Positions 13,259-25,800 of a stretch of 64,000 nucleotides of DNA are shown here, piece by piece. Source of the DNA: Rhyzopertha dominica (taxonomy: Eukaryota; Arthropoda; Insecta; Coleoptera; Bostrichidae); NCBI GenBank assembly GCA_025024175.1, contig QCXZ01000137.1, positions 65,498,911 through 65,562,910 of the forward strand, read 5' to 3'. The position numbers were made by a program, and so were the translations under genes. The notes beneath the pieces are model-generated. The model was given only the letters and a program-made list of their open reading frames with translations, did no database searches and had not been told where the DNA came from. Within the stretch, counting starts at the first letter, position 1; each line of letters opens with the position of its first letter.

Positions 13259-16200
13259 ATTTAATTTTGTGTTTACTAAAAGACCATGTATGATACAGTA
13301 ACCACTAAATGAGAATACCATCAGCTACAACGTCTCTCTATTGTAAACTACTAAGAGACTAATATTTTCTCAATTTAGCTCTTCCCGGCGTTAAAAATAG
13401 ATATTGTTAAGATGTCTCGCCAGCACAGTCAAAAAAAAAGGAAATCCATATCTTCACCTGCAACGAAGACACAAGCATGGAGACACTTGAATTGCTGTTT
13501 CGCACTTTCGATGGTGTGGCATTCTTTTTAATTCGATAAAAAATTATCTTGAGTAACACGAGGGGGCAGCGAGAGGGTCTGGCTTGTCCTCACTGGTAAC
13601 TTAAAGTGTGGAGGAATTTCACATTATGAGGCTATTTCGTATAATTTCGCTTAATATTGGATTAGCATCATTTTGTGTCAAATCCAGATAAGTACATTTC
13701 TTCTCATTCGATTGCTACGTAAAAAATACAATCACCAAAGAAACCCCCTTTTTTCAAGATTTTGAATGTGAGTTTCATGGAAGACAATGCTGCTGAGAAA
13801 ATATTTACATTTGTCAGAAAAAATAGATAGTGAAAAAAACCGGATTACTAATTGTTTGTTTGCTTATTAACTCACAAGATCGAAACGTTGGGCACAGTGC
13901 CGTTCATTGAGTTCGTGAGTAAGTAAGAAAAATTTTGTATGGAAGAAATTTGTATTCTTCAAAATCAGTTTTGTTAATAATTCGTGAATTCTCAAAACGC
14001 ATGAACGAAATCGAAGATATCCTCATGAAGTACATGTTTGTACGCATTTCTTTCATAAATGCATGTGCGGTGGCTCTGGCTCCCGAGTCTGGCTGCGCTT
14101 TAAGAAACAACTATCCACATCTACTGCTTTCGTTCCATTATTTACAAAATTGCATCTTCACAGTTCGCTTATAGTAGTGCTCCTTTTAAAACAAAAGGTT
14201 TGGGTATCTTAAAGCAGAGTCAAATTGGTATTCAGGCATCTCCGAATCCACTTAGCCGAAAGCTTTCTTCAACTCCGTCGAATACAGAAACAATCGGTCT
14301 GTGAATGCTGTTCAATTTATTGTGTATAAACAGAAATTCCACCAACGAAACTATTTGAAATTATTTTTTGTCGACATTGTGTGGAAGGCCGACAAACTGT
14401 CCATCATTAACTAAAGTAAGGGAAGCTTTTACTGCCCGTAGTTCACATAAACTTAACTTTGGACATGATAGATTTATTTTTACGTTCGCAATTGAATTTT
14501 ATTGGCCTTCTAAGGTCGTAAATTCCGAATCGATCAGTCAGTCTCCTGGAAGGTTATTTATTTGCAATTTATTTTACAGGATTACCCAGGACGTTGACTT
14601 TCTTGCTAAACACGGCATGAAAATTCGAAAGACTTAGCATGTCGCTTTTATCGTCCGATGTCGCGTGCCTCCAGCTTTTCTCTTTCAGTCGTGATAAGTA
14701 GGTATGCTCAATCGAACCGTAATCCTAACAAAATAACGACAGCTCGCTTTGAGAGCAGCTATCTCAACTGCTCCGTTATCGAACCAGAATATCTCGCACT
14801 GTATGATGTACGCTGAATCGTCTCGTAATGTTGCATTCAAGCGCATCGTCAAAATCCAATAAACATCTTTTAAACAACTTATTTCATCGCGCCGTGCGCG
14901 AAAAAGGATTTGTTTGAATGAGTTACCGCCACTCTCGGCAGAACTAAATAAAATCACTGCACACGGTTTGGCACTGTGTAAACATTCTACAAGAGTTAAT
15001 GAAGTTCTTGCGTGTTTTACTTTTTCCATGTTTCCCCTTTGTACAGCAAAAGAGAACGTCTAGCGGAATAATTTTGATAAACTGAGTAAACACGTTTATA
15101 ATGGGAAAACTTTTCAAGCCGCAGTTTTCACGCCAAAACACCGTCAAATGGTTAATAAATCATAAAGTGAGAGAAGGTAATTCATTTCCTTACAAAACGT
15201 GTTAAACACTTAGCTTCTGAGAAGTACACAAAACTGGGTTAAGTGGGGGAACGCCAACAGGTCCTAAGATAACTGCTGGGATAAAACGGCAGCCCCTGGG
15301 CGAGACTGATATCGTCATAAAGTCATCGTTTTTATCTTACGTCATTAATCTTGTAGCAGCAGACATTTGCGCGAGCTGGATCTTCCCTAGACAAGTGTAT
15401 TCGCCAACTTCTTTATGATGGACCTATAATGGCGGCCAACTGACTCCCAACCGGTCGACATGTGTACCCCTCATGTTGACAGTCGGTGGACAAACTTGTC
15501 CCCCCAACTACATCACCGAAGTACGCGTCTGTCAATATAAAATATCGCCTTCCTTAGATTCCTGTTTATGAAGTTTATGGAGTAGCTATTGCACCGATGT
15601 GCTTCGTGGTAATTTATGATGACTTCTACTCAAGTCTGTTTCAAAAAGAACTCGGTGCATCAAACTAAATATGAAGGTGTAACTACCCTCAACAGTATGC
15701 TATTTTATCTATCCTGGTCTTATTTCAAGCACCATTCCGTATGATCTGTTAGATGGTGCCATAGAAATTCAGATACAATTAAACAAATAAGCAGTTTATT
15801 TCAATCATCGTACGACGTAATTGTAAATGCCACGTCGACATTTTTATTCAACAGAAACTAACATTCTATTCTCCCCTAAATACAATGATACCGTTACTGT
15901 CTTTTTTCTTACTTTTGATTAGATTAGTCAACTATATGTATTAAGAAAGTGGAAAAAATCAAAAATATTTATTTAGAAAATCACTCTAATTACTAAACAA
16001 AAACACTAGGCAGTAGCCCCAAACTGGGCTTCAAAAGGAAAATCAATGGCCACGTGAATTGTTTTCATTAAATACATGTGCTAAGTAATTTTTAATTTCT
16101 AAGGCAAACATGGCCAAAGTAAAGTGAATATAATTTTTTTCATGCAAACATTTTCGACTGCCGCATACAAAATAAAATTTCCTTCCATTATGGGTTACAA

Positions 16201-16399
16201 AATTAGCAGATTTATGCAGCTTTCCAAGAAATCATGTTAGCATCTATTGTAGACTTTATATTTGTCATGTGTTTTACCTTGTACTAAATCAAATTCAGAG
16301 ATAACCTGCATTCATAAAAACGTAACACAAGTTTCTAAATACGAACTCTATAATCAAAAATGAAGAGAATTCGACGTTAAAACATGTGGCGTTCTTTAA
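13259..16399. other. Atg16 intron sequence, no gene recognised
   Basis: Most of this interval is featureless. The part at 14640-15560 is more GC-rich and CpG-containing than its surroundings and holds a 114-codon minus-strand frame (14685-15029). I recognise no domain in it and suspect old transposon sequence. Confidence 0.4.
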
Positions 16400-16920
16400 C
16401 ATTTCTGGACCAAAATTCTCTGGATTCTATCACTCACGTATTCAGATGTTGATCGTGAAGCAGTTGTAAACGTTGAACCTTATGTAGTCCCGAAGTCCCG
16501 AAAAAAAAATCCTGTTTCCCCTACACATTTAGGATACTCTAGCTTAGAAGATCCTCAACATCCTCCCTATGTGAATGAGCTCCATCTTGTTGAAACCATA
16601 TGAAACACTGTAGCAGGAATATTAAGTAACAATTCCTGTTAAACACTAAAATTCGGGCGACAAAAATCCAAGAGTGTGGGTGATCTGTTATTCCAAGATA
16701 AAAGAGATTTTCAGCCTCTTAATAATGATAATCATGACGGTTCATTAAGCCACTGTATAGTGGAATTAACACCATCAAAAATTACTTGTTTGAAAAAGTC
16801 TTCGTTTTCTTGAAACTTTCCAAACACTAGCATGCTTTGTAGGCCAACATCAGTTAATTGTTGCTGAATGCAACAGGGGTGGTATTTATGGTCTTTTTAA
16901 CATGCTATATTCGTAGGTAC
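16400..16920 (-). pseudogene. DDE (IS630/Tc1-like) transposase relic
   Basis: On the minus strand, starting at 16598, the frame reads WFQQDGAHSHREDVEDLL and then a stop. This is the second catalytic box (W-F/M-Q-Q-D-G-A-x-x-H) of insect IS630/Tc1-family transposases. Upstream on the same strand (16900-16740) an open stretch LTDVGLQSMLVFGKFQENED may be an N-terminal part but is not clearly alignable. No TIRs were found. This is a degraded fragment in the 5.4-kb Atg16 intron. Confidence 0.5.
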
Positions 16921-17273
16921 TGATACTACCGAAGCTATTTCGGCCACATTTGCATGTGAGCTTTTCACTGTAGGACCCAATACCAAAAGTTACGTTTCTG
17001 CTGTTGAACAGTGCCCTATCCAATTACTCAGTGATGTACGACATCAGTCCAACAGTTTAAAAAAAAATCACTTTAGCGGTTGTCGGGAAGCAAGTTCATA
17101 GGAATGAATGAGACTAATAAATTATGTTTCCCAAAAATAAAAATCACATCGTCTAACTCAATATAAATGCAGACAGTGGGAGACTAAAACAGTGTTTTCA
17201 AAGACAGTTTTGTACATCTGCAGTAATTGAGGCAAACCGCAAAACATCCTTTCTTGTCAGGATTACTACTCAC

Positions 17274-17358
17274 CTGAAAGTTAGAACGATTTGATTCATT
17301 CTTAGGTCCAGTAGCCTGAGAGTATCGTCTCTGCAGCAGCTTATGAGGTAATTGGCGT
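17274..17358 (-). CDS. Atg16: Atg16 WD40-domain exon (SCCRDDTLRLLDLR)
   Basis: This short exon (85 nt) is easily missed because it has no start codon and is embedded in AT-rich intron. On the minus strand, between acceptor TTTCAG and donor GTGAGT, the frame that fits the neighbouring exon phases reads ANYLISCCRDDTLRLLDLR then MNQIVLTF. ATG16L1 has LLSCSRDDLLKVIDLR at the equivalent place. The exon has two bases finishing an Asp codon, 27 full codons, and two bases (AG) that pair with T of the next exon to give Ser. The other two frames either contain stops or give no WD40 match. Introns on its two sides are about 11.75 kb and 5.4 kb. Confidence 0.93.
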
Positions 17359-18272
17359 CTGAAACAAAGAAAAAGTTGTTATTTGCTGTATCATTTATAT
17401 AATAGATGGACTACACACCACATACCAAAGTTTTTGTTGAAAATGTCCTAAAAGGATATAATACTTTACATACGACGCCTTTTTAGACGCTCAATCTATA
17501 AAAATGTTGAAGAAGATAGATGTGCATAGTATGTCCTCCTAGATTTATTCGATTGTTATTACTATAATTATTACCAAAATGTTTGAATTGTTCGAGATAA
17601 AATTACCAAAATTGTAAGGCTTTCTCTGCAACGACACCTTGAATATATAAATTGTATATATTAATTCAATTAATAACCACCCCTTGTATCTACATTATTC
17701 ATATATATTTTACCACACAAGGATTGTTGAATAATTACATATAGCTGCATGCACACTCGTTACAAGACATTAAAACTACAGCCTTTCACAGCCTATAGCA
17801 ATTACGCATGGTCTTTTCAGCTAACGTACTTATTTTCTGTTTGCAATAGCTCCCCATAAAATAATTCCATACAAGGAAACTGGCAGATGGCATAACAGAT
17901 GTGCAAAGCTTCAATTTTACTCGAGTACAAGTACTTGAATATTGTACTTAAAGTATATTTTGGGCACTTTGTACTTGCTACTTAATACTTTGTTAAATAT
18001 ATACTTAATACTTGTACTTCCAAGATTCTGCTGAAAGTACTCAGTACTGTGGACTAGATTTCAAGTAAATTTTTAGAAGTACTTTATACAAGTCGGAACA
18101 TGTTTGCGCCTACAGCTTGGGCGGCATACGCAAAAAGTTTTCCGCGCCACAATGCGATAGTATTTAGTTGTGATGGTGAACTTCTTCAGACAACTAGCTT
18201 ACAAAGCTTAGAAAGAAAGATTTTCCGACATACTCAACCTGTTCGAAAGAGGCCGTTATATCCGCAATTTTG

Positions 18273-18330
18273 CATCCCAAATTTAAATTGCGTTGGTGTA
18301 TACAAAACAACGCAATTTAAACTTGGGATG
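18273..18330. repeat. 23-bp inverted repeat (hairpin) inside the hAT relic
   Basis: CATCCCAAATTTAAATTGCG with its flank (18273-18295) pairs with 18308-18330 across a 12-base loop, with a single mismatch in 23 positions. It interrupts an otherwise open 121-codon plus-strand frame of unknown identity. Confidence 0.8.
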
Positions 18331-18576
18331 AAAAATACCGACTTCACTGTGGATGCGATCAAGAAAATTGTGATGGCTGCTGCCGAAACATTTATTGGCC
18401 TGATGGATTTCTTGATTTCAATGAATTGCCACAAGACTAGTCGCAAAAAGTCGCACAATCCATGAAGGAACATGAAAAAATCAAAACAGCCAAATCTAAA
18501 ATTGAGCTGGAGTTTGTTGTTGAAAAAAGAAGAAGCTTGAGTGTACTCAATGATTATCCCATAATTAAAAAAGTGT

Positions 18577-18720
18577 TTGTGCGATAGAACACTTGCTTTC
18601 CATCATCTGCACCCGTGGAACGCCTATTTTCTTTCGCTCGTGAATAGTCCACGGCGCAATGCTCTAACAGACGAAAACTTCAAGAAACTGGTGATTATGC
18701 AAGCAAACAAAGTAACAAAG
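18577..18720 (+). pseudogene. hAT transposase C-terminal dimerisation fragment, frameshifted
   Basis: At 18603-18638 one frame reads SSAPVERLFSFA, the hallmark of the hAT C-terminal dimerisation domain. It reaches a stop a few codons later, and the neighbouring frame continues as VNSPRRNALTDENFKKLV, the expected next segment (consensus: SSAPVERLFSxAGxIxxxRRxxLxxxNxxxLxxLKxN). One small indel therefore separates them. The rest of the transposase, including the catalytic RNaseH-like core, is absent or unrecognisable, so this copy cannot move itself. It is the strongest evidence for the class of the surrounding element. Confidence 0.82.
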
Positions 18721-19667
18721 TCAACCAATGATTTATTATTTACTCATACTATTACGTACGTATTATTATATATTCGTAATAAATATTTCATTAAATCTCC
18801 ACTTTTAATTCGCTTTACCTAAATTTTTGAAATTTGAAATATTTACTTTGTCTTGATTATTAATGATCATTAGGTACAGAATATTGTACTCGGGGTACGT
18901 TGTAATTAGTATAGTACTTTATACTTTTTTGTACTCGTTCAGAAATTATACAATGTACTTTGTACTCGGTACTCGAGTACATTTTCACCTGTACTTGGCC
19001 CAGCTCTGATTAATCATTGTCATTAAATTTGTAATATATGATAAGTACTTAATTCTTCAACTGTAAGCTTGCTTATGTCCGCTCCTTTGCTCATTTAAAA
19101 AAATTTCCTTATCGCCTTGGTTTTATTTTCAACCCGTCTTGAAAATTCCTTCTTTGTCTGTATATTCTGAAAACAGTGCCAATTTGTTTGCGTAGGGTTT
19201 CAGTAGTTTTAATGTTAATGTTATTCGTATTCTATTCAACGGTACCATTCTTTAAAAAACACATCTAAAACAATGCGAACAGGATAGAATGAAGTTGTTC
19301 ATATGCAAACCCAGCGTCAACCAGTGCTGCCGCAACTACTTTGGATTTCGTACTGAAATACCTGTTGAAAACGTACTGAATTCAGCAGAAAACGTATTGA
19401 ATTGGCGAAAAATTAAATAAAGCAGCAGTTTTTCTATTTATTGGATATAATTATTATAAATAAGGCTAAAATACTCCTACATATGCACCTAAGTCATAAA
19501 ATATTAATGTTTAAATAATATAAAAACACAAATATGTGTAAAAGAATATATGAAATGCAATAAGTATGGAGATTTATATATGTGTGTGATCAAACTAGGA
19601 AAGTACGAAAACTGTAATAATTGTAAGTACGAATTTAAGATGCTTTGGTATATAAGCAAAACCAGTT

Positions 19668-19771
19668 CTATGCCATGCTGTCTACACTAGACCTAAACTA
19701 CATTCATGAGCTGTAATGACAGCGAAATAGATCTATCTGCAGTTGGTTGAGGTGCAGACAGCACAGCATAG
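19668..19771. other. Imperfect hairpin of about 104 nt
   Basis: CTATGCCATGCTGTCTACAC (19668 onward) pairs with GGTGCAGACAGCACAGCATAG (ending 19771) with few mismatches, leaving a loop of about 60 nt. It could be a MITE remnant or a precursor-like hairpin. There is no supporting evidence for a microRNA. Confidence 0.35.
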
Positions 19772-21383
19772 ACATGCATTTTAATGTAATAATTGAGTTA
19801 ATTGGGATGATGGCCATCTAATGGTATATTGTGGTATTTTGTATTAGTGCCTAAAACGGCAGCGCTGACGTCAACTGCTTTTGTAATATTCCAGTTGATA
19901 CTGTGTAATCGTTAAATAAAAAGTTGTGTGGTTTTAGTATCTTGTATTGGGCTAGCAATTTCTTGCAGACAGTAGTTAGTCTAGGCAAATTATTCGAAAC
20001 CTACATACAAAAAGGAGATAATCGATACTAAGTAAGTTGAAAACTGCATCTGTTTGCAATTACAAACTTCTCCCCGGTACAAAATAAAATTAACCGAGTT
20101 TCGAGGGGCAGAACGAATTAAACGGATAATTCGATCGAAAAGTATGAAATCGTTTAAGCTGGTTGTAAATGTAAATTTCCGTTATTGCTCAAGAAGTTTA
20201 GAAGTCGGGCTGTCCCTATTTTAATTCTGCCCCTATTTTCTCCCGTGGGATTTCAGCCGGCGAGGTAAAGTTCATTGTTCCAATTCGCACTGATGTAAAC
20301 CAATTATGCAAATTTCGTCACCTGATAAAAATAAATCTAGTTTAGCCGTGAGATGCAATAGAAACAAAGCCGGAGGACCGTAGTCGTCGTGGACCCGTGA
20401 AGACGAAGGAAATTGTTTCGTACCGTGCCATCAAATATTACGTTATTAAGTTATCTATTAGTATTTAATTCTGAACCATCCAGTCGATTTGATTTATGAA
20501 GAGTTATTAAAGCTTCTTGTGTGTGGGAAAATTACCCGTTGAAAATGTAAAGTTATGAATATTTAGATCAAGATGGGGCAAATGCCGTAAGACATACTGC
20601 ATAAAGGCAAGAACACTCAAGTTGATATCCTGGGTTTATTGCAGTAGATAGATGCAAAAAGGATTGGAAATGAATTTGCCTTCAAGTTTGCTAGCAGCTT
20701 TTTTCTGCTGCTTTTGTAATAATATTAATTTTTCTTGGATATAATATAATATGATAAGCCCATGTCAAAGCAAAATGTGTTCTTATAATATTAGCCCAAG
20801 TCGATAGCAATAACAAAACATGTACAGTGCCTGTACTTGATATATAAGTAGCGCCAATATTCAATTTAGTATTGTAGGGAATTGTATTTCTAATATCTAT
20901 AATAAATAGACAAAATATCTGTTTCCCTTTAAATTTTATGCGCCTTATTAACTAAAAAAATGTGTCACCTGTAGAGCACATATGCTTTTAGGCAGTAATA
21001 CTTAAAAGTGTCACTTTTACGCACTGGTTTTAAAGGTATGTAATTTCAAAACCAGAATGACAATTAAAAAGGGGCTTTTATAAAACGTCAGTAGAAAAAA
21101 TAATTAACATGCATTTCAACGCAAGAAAATATATGAAAGTATTGGTTAGCTTTAAAAATTAAAGCCATTCAAAGATTTGTTATTTTAATGACAGTTTAGT
21201 TAGCGAAATCGATTGCACCACAACGACTTATGCATAATTAGTATCTAGGAAAAGCGTTTAGTTGGGCAGATGTCTAAAGCTCAATATGTCCGACCATTAT
21301 GTCGCGGAGAACCATCTATCGTGCGAGAGCAGAAGATAAGTAAAGTTTACCACATATAAACCTTTCTAAAAGTAGAAGACTTA

Positions 21384-21530
21384 GGCCAGGTTGCACAAAC
21401 TTGATCAGAGTTTAATCCGCGGTCGTTGCTATAGCAACACCAATCAGAACACCAGATTGATGAGGTTGCTTTCTAGGCAACGACCGTGGGGGAAACTTAG
21501 ATCAAAGATCGACGTTTGTGCAGCCAGCCC
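21384..21530. mobile_element. PIF/Harbinger-type fold-back MITE, copy 1
   Basis: A 147-bp element begins GGCCAGGTTGCACAAAC and ends GTTTGTGCAGCCAGCCC, with TTA on both sides (21381-21383 and 21531-21533). Its arms contain CCGCGGTCGTTGC and GGCAACGACCGTGG. The middle segment (GCAACACCAATCAGAACA) matches the reverse complement of copy 2, so the two copies are in opposite orientation. No coding capacity is visible, as expected for a MITE moved by a transposase from elsewhere. Confidence 0.8.
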
Positions 21531-23179
21531 TTAGACTGTTAACTGGACATAAAGCAAATCAGTAAAGCGATGATGGTGCCACGAATTATATTGAAACATC
21601 ATTGAGAACACATTCTAGAGAACTGAAAAGAAAAAAAAACGAAATATACAACAAATCAGTTACCTTCAGCTCGAGATGAAGTTAGTATTATGTTTTGGCC
21701 AGACTTGGTTTTGTGTCATTATGCATATGAAGTTCAAAACAACTGGATGAATGCTCACAAAGTACCTTTTGTGCCGAAAAACTATAATGTCCCAAACTTA
21801 CCAAAAGTTGTTAAGAAGAAGTGCAGCTATCCATTTTTTTACTTTTAGAATTCTAAAAAGAAATTTATAACAAAAGACTTACATTATTTGAATTTTGGGA
21901 AAATCTAACATTTTACTCAGTTGTTTTAATAACTTTTTTTACTTGATATTTGAAATGAGTCAGTGTTCATAAATATATTTGCAGGTACTGATTTGGACAT
22001 ACACTAAGTTAAGGAGTCGTAACTATTAAGACAGGTTGACTTAGGTTACTTATTTATATCTAATAACCGTTTAATATTTTAAAGATGCGACAAAAGTGTA
22101 TATTATTTTGGGTGTTTATACTGTACCTAGACTCGTATACAGGTATGACATTCAAACTCAGTACATTCTGTAGATTTCAGAATAGAATTTTGGGTAAGTT
22201 AGGACCTTTTGTCTTACTAGTGTAGAGCAACTGTAGCATGCAGCTGTTGGGCTGAATGAAATATACTGGCCATTTTTTAAAATACCTGCATCTATGTTTG
22301 CAAAATTTTAAGAATATTAATAAAAATAGAGAGAAACTACTTAATAAAAAACTTAATTTCGACTTGCTACTCGAATGAATGTTTTGGCTTTTCCATATAT
22401 TTAATAGCAAAAAAATGGATCGGGCGCTTACAGCTTCCAACCCTTAAATTCAAGATTATATAAGAGTAGTAAAAAGTATGTTGACGAAAGAAAGCATTAT
22501 TTTAGTTAATGATGGAGAGCTTACTAGTTTATATTAAAAATGGTTAAATACAAGGTGTCTTTACGACAACCTCTGGTGAATGGAAAGAAAGTTCACAGGC
22601 CAAACGAATTCTGATGATCTTTATTAATTTTTTTTGATAAAAGCATTCTTACTTAACAATCTGACGTTTCATTAAAAATTGGAACTGTATTTTTAATTAT
22701 AAGTATTTGGAACCCTAGCAACCACTAAGCCGAAGACTGCACTTTCCCAGAGCGATCTGCTAGCTGCTCTTAGTTTACAACGAGATGGAGTGATATAGAA
22801 ATAGTATCATTTGTAGTAATTTTAAACTGTATCAACATTGAAGTAATCTTGCAATAAGACTTGAGCCGCGTAAGAAGCTTAAGCGTATCGGGGTCTGCTA
22901 TTACCAGGTTGTTCTGTGAAACTCGAAGCAATGCACATAGTAAAAACAATATTGTATTGTCACTTTTCTGTATTTTTGAAGGATTACTTACCAATACTTT
23001 CCGGTATTAAAACTTTTATGGCCCTACGGCGATAGAAGCGGACGGCCCCATAACATGTTTCTTGGCAAAATGTTTGAGCATTTGCCCGCACGTATTTTAT
23101 CTATTGCGAGAATTAATAACCAGAAAAATCGTAATCCGGGGAGTTCGATATTTTAACCGAAAGGTTTCATAGTTAGTGA

Positions 23180-23697
23180 TGTTAAATGTAAACGGAAAAC
23201 AACAAGCATTCCGGGAATGATGCAATAGAATGACTCTAACTTGACTTCTTCGCGAGACGTATTTGATAGTTTTGCTCAACATTTTGCCAGTGTCTTTCAA
23301 AGCAATGTGTACGGCTGTGATTCTACAACTGATAACCTTTGTGTTAATGAAATCTGTTATACTAACTGTGATAATTTAAAATGTGATTTTTGCAAGAGCT
23401 GTCGATGTCCATCCGTCCATTTGCACGAAACCATATATATAATGATATTTTACCAACTCTACTTAATTTTACTGTAAACCACTGTGATATTTTATTAGCA
23501 GCTAAGAAATTAAAACCAAATACCTAATGTCTCCGTACCTGACAATGTACCTGCGTTTTTAGTGAAGGATTGTATTAATTGTTTGTTAGGGCCGTTGAGT
23601 TCTATCTTTAATTTAATGTTAAAAAAATCTTGTTACCCTAGTATACGGAAATGTTCACAGATTTGCCCTGTTTATAAATATGGTGATAAGTCTGATA
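23180..23697 (+). pseudogene. Jockey-like LINE ORF2 relic, part 1 (before RT core)
   Basis: The segment carries the part of a non-LTR retrotransposon polyprotein between endonuclease and reverse transcriptase. A KTTSIPG-like stretch (about 23200) is followed by SSRDVFDSFAQHFASVFQ. After a gap come VPDNVPAFLVKDCINCL, then SSIFNLMLKKSCYPS and CPVYKYGDKSDI. This matches the usual Jockey order (conserved DAFA-FASVF, then VPA-LLK, then FK-GDK-NYRPI). Stops and shifts make it non-functional. The frame breaks exactly at the TTAA where a 2.1-kb element is inserted, and resumes at 25801. Confidence 0.8.
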
Positions 23698-23701
23698 TTA
23701 A

Positions 23702-25796
23702 GGCTAGGTTAAAGGAATTTCTCTTATGGGGTTTCCAATGTAAAGTATTGCATAAATAACTAAGTTATTTGAAGAGATATTAATTTTATTCAAAAACCAG
23801 TGTAATCTGACAATCATTATCTACAAAACGGCCATATCAAAAATTTTAAAAACTTACGGCAAAAATAATTACGATTTGTTTAAGAACGCGAAATGCTCAA
23901 AAACGTAAAAATGACTTATTTGAAAATTTTTTTCGGCCGAATGATAGATTTTTGTCTTCTGAGTATGATGTTGTTTTTAGTTTTTTGATAGCGTTAATAA
24001 TAATGAAAATATCTGTTCAATACTTTTGCTAAACTTTTCGGCCCAACCCAGTGTTGATTTACAACATACCAATTGACGGCACTTGAGTAAACAGCCATTG
24101 CAGTTTATGGCGGGAGGGTAACCTCAGGTATGGATGGTAGAAAAACCCAGGTACTGGGGATGACGAAACGATTCTTCGAACTACTGCTTTTATATTTATG
24201 CACTATTATTTGTCCATGCCGAAAGTTATTTAGATAAGGAGTTAAATTCTGCTCTGCAACTTTATGTCGTTGGGACACAGAAAGCATACAGGGCGTGTAG
24301 TCCCAAAAGTTCATATTTACAAAGTCAATTAAAATCAATACGACACTAATTGCGCTATGCATATATGAACTATATATGAATAAGTTAACATAATTTGATG
24401 ATAACTATTAAAAATCAATTTGCCAAAGTGTTTTTCTTATATCTTATGTGCTATCCGCTTTTGCGGATTCGTCCGGAACACTTTTATTCATAAATTAAAG
24501 AATATATNTCCATGTCGAGGTAGCAAATATACAGTTTTGTCAGGCGTCTGACTGTCGGATAAATTGGACACCAGTTTCCTGGTAACTGGTAACGTAAACC
24601 ATTTTAATCAATTTTGCGAAAGTATCTAGGACCAAAATAAATATGACGAAACTGTATATCGGCAGGTAAAGGGTTGATGATCGCTTCAATACGACTGAAA
24701 GTCTGAGTTGCTGGAATTTCTAATCCGGAATTCCAACTAAACATCAGTTTTGCGAAAGGTAAGTATAATCGGTTTTTGGGACCAGAATATGTATTATTGA
24801 AGACAATCTGCATGAAACTGTTTGTACCTCTAAACCTGAAAACTTTTTCCACTGACTCATGGCAACCGCCCCCATACAATGAAGAGGGGGTTCACTAATA
24901 TAAAGCCTCAGAATTTTTCAAACCTACCATTTATGCTGTTTGAGATTTTGTGTGACTGTGTGACTTTAGTGTTACGTTATCTGAAAGAACATTAGTAAAG
25001 ATGACAAGACGAAAAGGTTTTGGAAGAACATTGTCTACAAAAAAAAACAGGGGAAATATTGGTTCTCTTATCAAACACCGTCAAGTAGGTATTTTTCTAA
25101 AAATCCGTTTAGTAGTTTATAGTTATATATAGTTAAAAAAGATCATTTTTGGAGTGAAAAAATGCTTCCAAAACTTCAAAGATTTTATTTCCGTTCTCTT
25201 TTGCCAGAACTAGTTGATCNACGTCAGACGAGAAACATGCNGATTCGGGAGGATAGGNAGACGACGTTTTTGTGTAAAAAGTAGACCATCTACACCATGN
25301 TTGTTCATATTTTTTTAATACACACATTTATAATTTTGCTGTAAAGATAATTTTATGTACAGATTGTGAACATTAGCTATATGCTTATGATGTTTGGTAA
25401 ATATATGTATTTTTTCTTGAACGTTTATTATATTTTCTATTATTAAAAAAATATTTTTTAAAATATATTTTTTTCATGAGGTGTTATTATTTTATTTTTA
25501 ATAATTTTTGTTAATAAATTTGAAAGCAATATCGAAATAAAAAAACCGTTTCCTTAAAACTTTATTAGTAATATCACTGATATGTCTGTGAAAAGCGAAC
25601 ATCCGATTCTCAGTGGTAAGTAAATATCTTTGAAACGACAGGCATCAGATAGACCCACAAAATGTTGTAAATCAAAAATACTCTTTGTTGTGGCATCAGC
25701 ATAACCAGCAGCGCAATAAACGCCCCAGGCCGACCGGGCTGACAGCTTTATGGTCAACATCCTAAAATTGAGTACGGCTGTCCCTTGAACCTAGCC
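23702..25796. mobile_element. 2.1-kb DNA element with TTAA target duplication, inserted in the LINE
   Basis: The element starts GGCTAGGTTAAAGG and ends CCCTTGAACCTAGCC, a short terminal inverted repeat of about 14 bp with one mismatch. Both sides carry TTAA (23698-23701 and 25797-25800). Removing it with one TTAA rejoins the host LINE as GATATTAAGAATTATAGG, restoring D-I-K-N-Y-R-P-I, the expected reverse-transcriptase motif. TTAA duplication is the hallmark of piggyBac-type elements, but I see no recognisable piggyBac transposase inside. Minus-strand open frames at 24604-24879 and 25554-25760 have no recognised domain. It is best called a non-autonomous or decayed TTAA-specific element. Four ambiguous N bases lie at 25220-25300. 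Confidence 0.8.
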
Positions 25797-25800
25797 TTAA

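Larger units (their letters stand above)
17896..19008 (+). mobile_element. hAT transposon relic, about 1.1 kb
   Basis: The ends are CAGATGTGCAAAGCTTC on the left and GGCCCAGCTCTG on the right; reversed, the right end starts CAGAGCTGGGCCAAGTAC, the usual hAT-type terminus. Both subterminal regions are packed with GTACTTG / CGAGTAC motifs and share ACTCGAGTAC. The interior retains the end of a hAT transposase. No matching 8-bp target duplication is visible (TGGCATAA versus ATTAATCA), so the flanks have diverged or the ends are composite. Confidence 0.75.
19009..23179. other. Atg16 intron sequence between hAT relic and LINE
   Basis: Apart from the hairpin at 19668 and the MITE at 21384, I see only AT-rich unique DNA. 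Short minus-strand frames at 22177-22440 and 22770-22994 look random. Confidence 0.4.

Noticed and set aside
14685..15029. 114-codon minus-strand open frame in a GC-richer patch
   Set aside because: No recognisable domain, no splice or expression evidence, and overlapping frames of similar length; could be chance or old transposon sequence.
24604..24879. 91-codon minus-strand frame inside the TTAA element
   Set aside because: Contains loosely repeated TTTTGCGAAAG / GGGACCA motifs rather than transposase motifs; not called as a gene.
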